From the NCBI RefSeq assembly GCF_028583425.1, contig NC_072796.1, positions 130,483,464 to 130,547,463 on the forward strand: a DNA stretch of 64,000 nt. The letters run 5' to 3'. Positions 61,979-64,000 of this stretch are shown here, one piece after another (positions within the stretch are counted from its first letter, which is position 1; every line of letters starts with the position of its first letter). The notes beneath the pieces are model-generated. The model saw only the letters and a program-made list of their open reading frames with translations. It did not search any database and was not told where the DNA came from. The position numbers were made by a program, and so were the translations under genes. Source of the stretch: Eublepharis macularius (taxonomy: Eukaryota > Chordata > Lepidosauria > Squamata > Eublepharidae).

Positions 61979-62029
61979 AATCAGGATGGCCGCAACCTAC
62001 TTTGTCCTGTTCAGGTCACAGTTGTATTT

Positions 62030-62470
62030 AGTTATTTATAATCTGCCTTTCTTGTTGAGACTCAAGGCAGGTTACACAATGTAAGTCCTTGCAGTCGATG
62101 GAATAAACCACCTTATAAGCAAAGTAATAGGACTAGGATCACAGAGATCTGAACCCAAAACTCAAGTATTAGAGATGGTATGTTAACAATGCCAAAAGGT
62201 GGAATTGCATAGTAGTGTAGTGACACCAAGATAATACACTAAGCAAATAGTTAATATATACAGTCATGTAGGCCATAATCTCATTCCCTCTATTAAAACT
62301 ACCCTATCGAACTATTGCGTTATAACATAGTCCCGTTACCTTTATAAAAATGCGCTCTTGCACAGCTCTGTTTTACCTGTGGGAACCTTCCTGACCTTGT
62401 CTGGCAGGCCGTACCACAAGGTGGGGGCCAAAACAGATTGCACAGACAGTTCAACCTGGTGGAGTTAATC
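62030..62470 (-). repeat. L2-like LINE 3' region (minus)
   Basis: 'ttataatctgcctttcttgt', 'tgagactcaaggcaggttac' (3' UTR), then 'ccttcctgaccttgtctggc', 'aggccgtaccacaaggtggg' (the complement of the LWNSLPE-type coding end). Confidence 0.75.
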
Positions 62471-62634
62471 CTCTGGACTTTAACAATGTACTTTAACAAT
62501 CTCCAGTAACTGGAGATGCCAGAGATTTAATCCGGGTTCCAGAGTGCCCTTCAGGTCTTCCTCTCTCTCTCCATGTAGCAGGAAGAGACTGAAGACATTT
62601 TCCCTCCGTTCCTTCTCAGAACAATTACCTCAGG

Positions 62635-63309
62635 TTTTTTTTATAATATATTTTTATTTTAATTATAGGGAGATACAAGAACAGGCAATAGTATACATAG
62701 TTAAACATTAAAAACCAAATTACAAGCTAAGTCGAACATCAAAACAGTCTCTAGATTTAACAAGTTGTTTAGTATAATCATCCTTTGACAAAAAGTCTAA
62801 AACCGGGAACCAGAATTCAATAAAGTGAGATTTGTAGTCTGGGTTTTCACGTTGCTTAGTGTACTCAGTTAATTTGGCTAAAATAAATAAATCCCAGACT
62901 TTCAATAACCAGTTGGAGATGGTTGGGCCCTTCTAATTTTTCCAGGCTGTCGCAAGAACAGTTTTGCCTGCTGCCAACAGTAGAGCTATTAGAGCCTTTC
63001 TTTCTTTCGGGATGGGAATATCATGCCAATCGTTTAGCAATATCTCTTCATGCTGAAGAGGTATCTGATAAGTGGTCATCTCGTGTATATATTTACGCAC
63101 ATCGCTCCAAAACGGCTTGATGTAGACACAGTCCCACCAGCCGTGCATATATGTCCCTCTATTCCCACATCCCTTCCAGCATAAGGGGGAGATTGAGTGA
63201 GTCATACGTTGCAACCTAGATGGTGTCAAATACCATCTCATCATCAGCTTTACGGTTTGCAATTTGATACTTATTATATTAGCGGTGAATATAAAATTGC
63301 CCCATAATT
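62635..63309 (-). mobile_element. 5'-truncated L1 LINE with 14-bp TSD (minus)
   Basis: The minus strand encodes LMMRWYLTPSRLQRMTHSIS, CWKGCGNRGTYMHGWWDCVY and FWSDVRKYI, then after a stop LLKVWDLFILAKLTEYTKQR. This is the C-terminus of L1 ORF2 with its Cys/His motif. Flanks acaattacctcagg (62,621-62,634 and 63,310-63,323) form an exact TSD of at least 14 bp. The 3' poly(A) appears as a T run after 62,634. Only about one stop is seen in 200 codons, so it is fairly young. Confidence 0.93.
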
Positions 63310-63327
63310 ACAATTACCTCAGGTTTT

Positions 63328-64000
63328 GAGGGCCATATTGGAAGGCCTGATGCAACCTTCTGCGTGTTGTCTCCCCTCCCGTGAAGTTGCAGTCTCCCCT
63401 CAGCTCTCTGGCAGTGGATTCTTGCCAAGAATCTTTGAACCACCAACGGCAAGTTTATGTGAAAAAGAACAAGGTTGGATTTTTAAAAGTTTCCATTCCA
63501 CCGCCAGCTCCGGCTGTCTTCAAGGTGAAAACAAGTCATTGTCCACCTTTCGCAATTACAGTTAGGTTGATGGGATTTGAAGAGCCGGTTCTGGGAAATA
63601 AGCTGTGGCGTAGCGGAAAAAAGAGTACTTAGTTCTTCACTCATGCCCAGCTGTGACAGAAATCCAAAGTAGAGAGAGTTTACAGCCTTTTCTTTTTTAG
63701 AGAACAGTTCTTCTTCTAGCCGTTTCTTTCTACCTCAGGAAACATAAAATAACTTCCTATTTAGTATCAAAAATCAAAGCTACCATGATGGAAATGTTAA
63801 CAAAAAAAAATACGATCGCCGTGAAAACTAATGAGAAAACAATCAAAAGAGTTCTTACACAAACCATTTAACCAGCTTTGCTGACCCAAGGCTGCATATA
63901 TAGCAAACGTACAAACTCACATTTATTGCATGGATCAATTAATTGTGACAAAATTTCATATATTCATCCATATTCACACAAGGTCAAACCAAACACATTC
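63328..64000. other. PHF20L1 intron to window end, nothing recognised
   Basis: No PHD-finger exon (expected …CEECLCWQHS…) was found here, so the next PHF20L1 exon lies beyond the window. Confidence 0.5.

Noticed and set aside
1-64000. Endogenous retrovirus, LTR element or Polinton
   Set aside because: No LTR pair, gag/pol/env-like frame or capsid-like ORF was recognised; palindromic repeats have other explanations.

Overview
This window is vertebrate nuclear DNA, almost certainly from a squamate reptile (lizard, gecko or relative). Two things support this. The recognisable host exons read as TMEM71 and PHF20L1, which are neighbours on human 8q24. The repeats are a squamate-type mix: tRNA-derived Sauria-like SINEs, 5S-rRNA-derived SINEs, Bov-B/RTE, CR1, L2 and L1 LINEs, palindromic Penelope-like repeats, Helitrons and hAT- and Harbinger-like MITEs. 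I cannot name the species.

Layout. 1-12.3 kb holds one exon of TMEM71 on the minus strand (414-626), a GGAT-type satellite with a 138-bp higher-order unit (1.05-2.16 kb), a pile of SINEs, a hAT MITE, and a minus-strand Helitron (9.5-10.26 kb). 12.3-13.1 kb is a CpG-island promoter with ETS, NRF1-, YY1- and E-box-like motifs, followed by the probable 5' noncoding exon of PHF20L1. From 15,555 to 60,073 I could place thirteen further in-phase exons of PHF20L1 on the plus strand. They give 605 codons, from the start Met to the first cysteines of the PHD finger. The gene continues past the right edge. The introns are packed with transposon fossils.

How the genes work. PHF20L1 is a chromatin reader with two N-terminal Tudor-like domains (exons 2-5), a basic linker rich in Lys/Arg (exons 6-13), an acidic serine-rich stretch (exons 14-15) and a PHD finger that starts in exon 15. 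TMEM71 is a poorly characterised membrane protein transcribed the other way.

Most interesting observations. (1) A conserved in-register exon of PHF20L1 at 51,374-51,540 keeps both splice sites but has lost its reading frame and contains a stop, so it is either a dead or a poison exon. (2) A 63-nt phase-0 candidate cassette exon lies at 30,161-30,223 in the large intron after the Tudor exons. (3) Hammerhead-ribozyme-like cores sit in dispersed palindromic Penelope-like repeats. (4) Several MITEs have exact target-site duplications that assign them to superfamilies. (5) Two Helitrons share a family and carry internal minisatellites; one is nested in an older repeat. I see no convincing wholly new biological system. 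Repeat family names rest on recall of consensus sequences and should be confirmed by library search.
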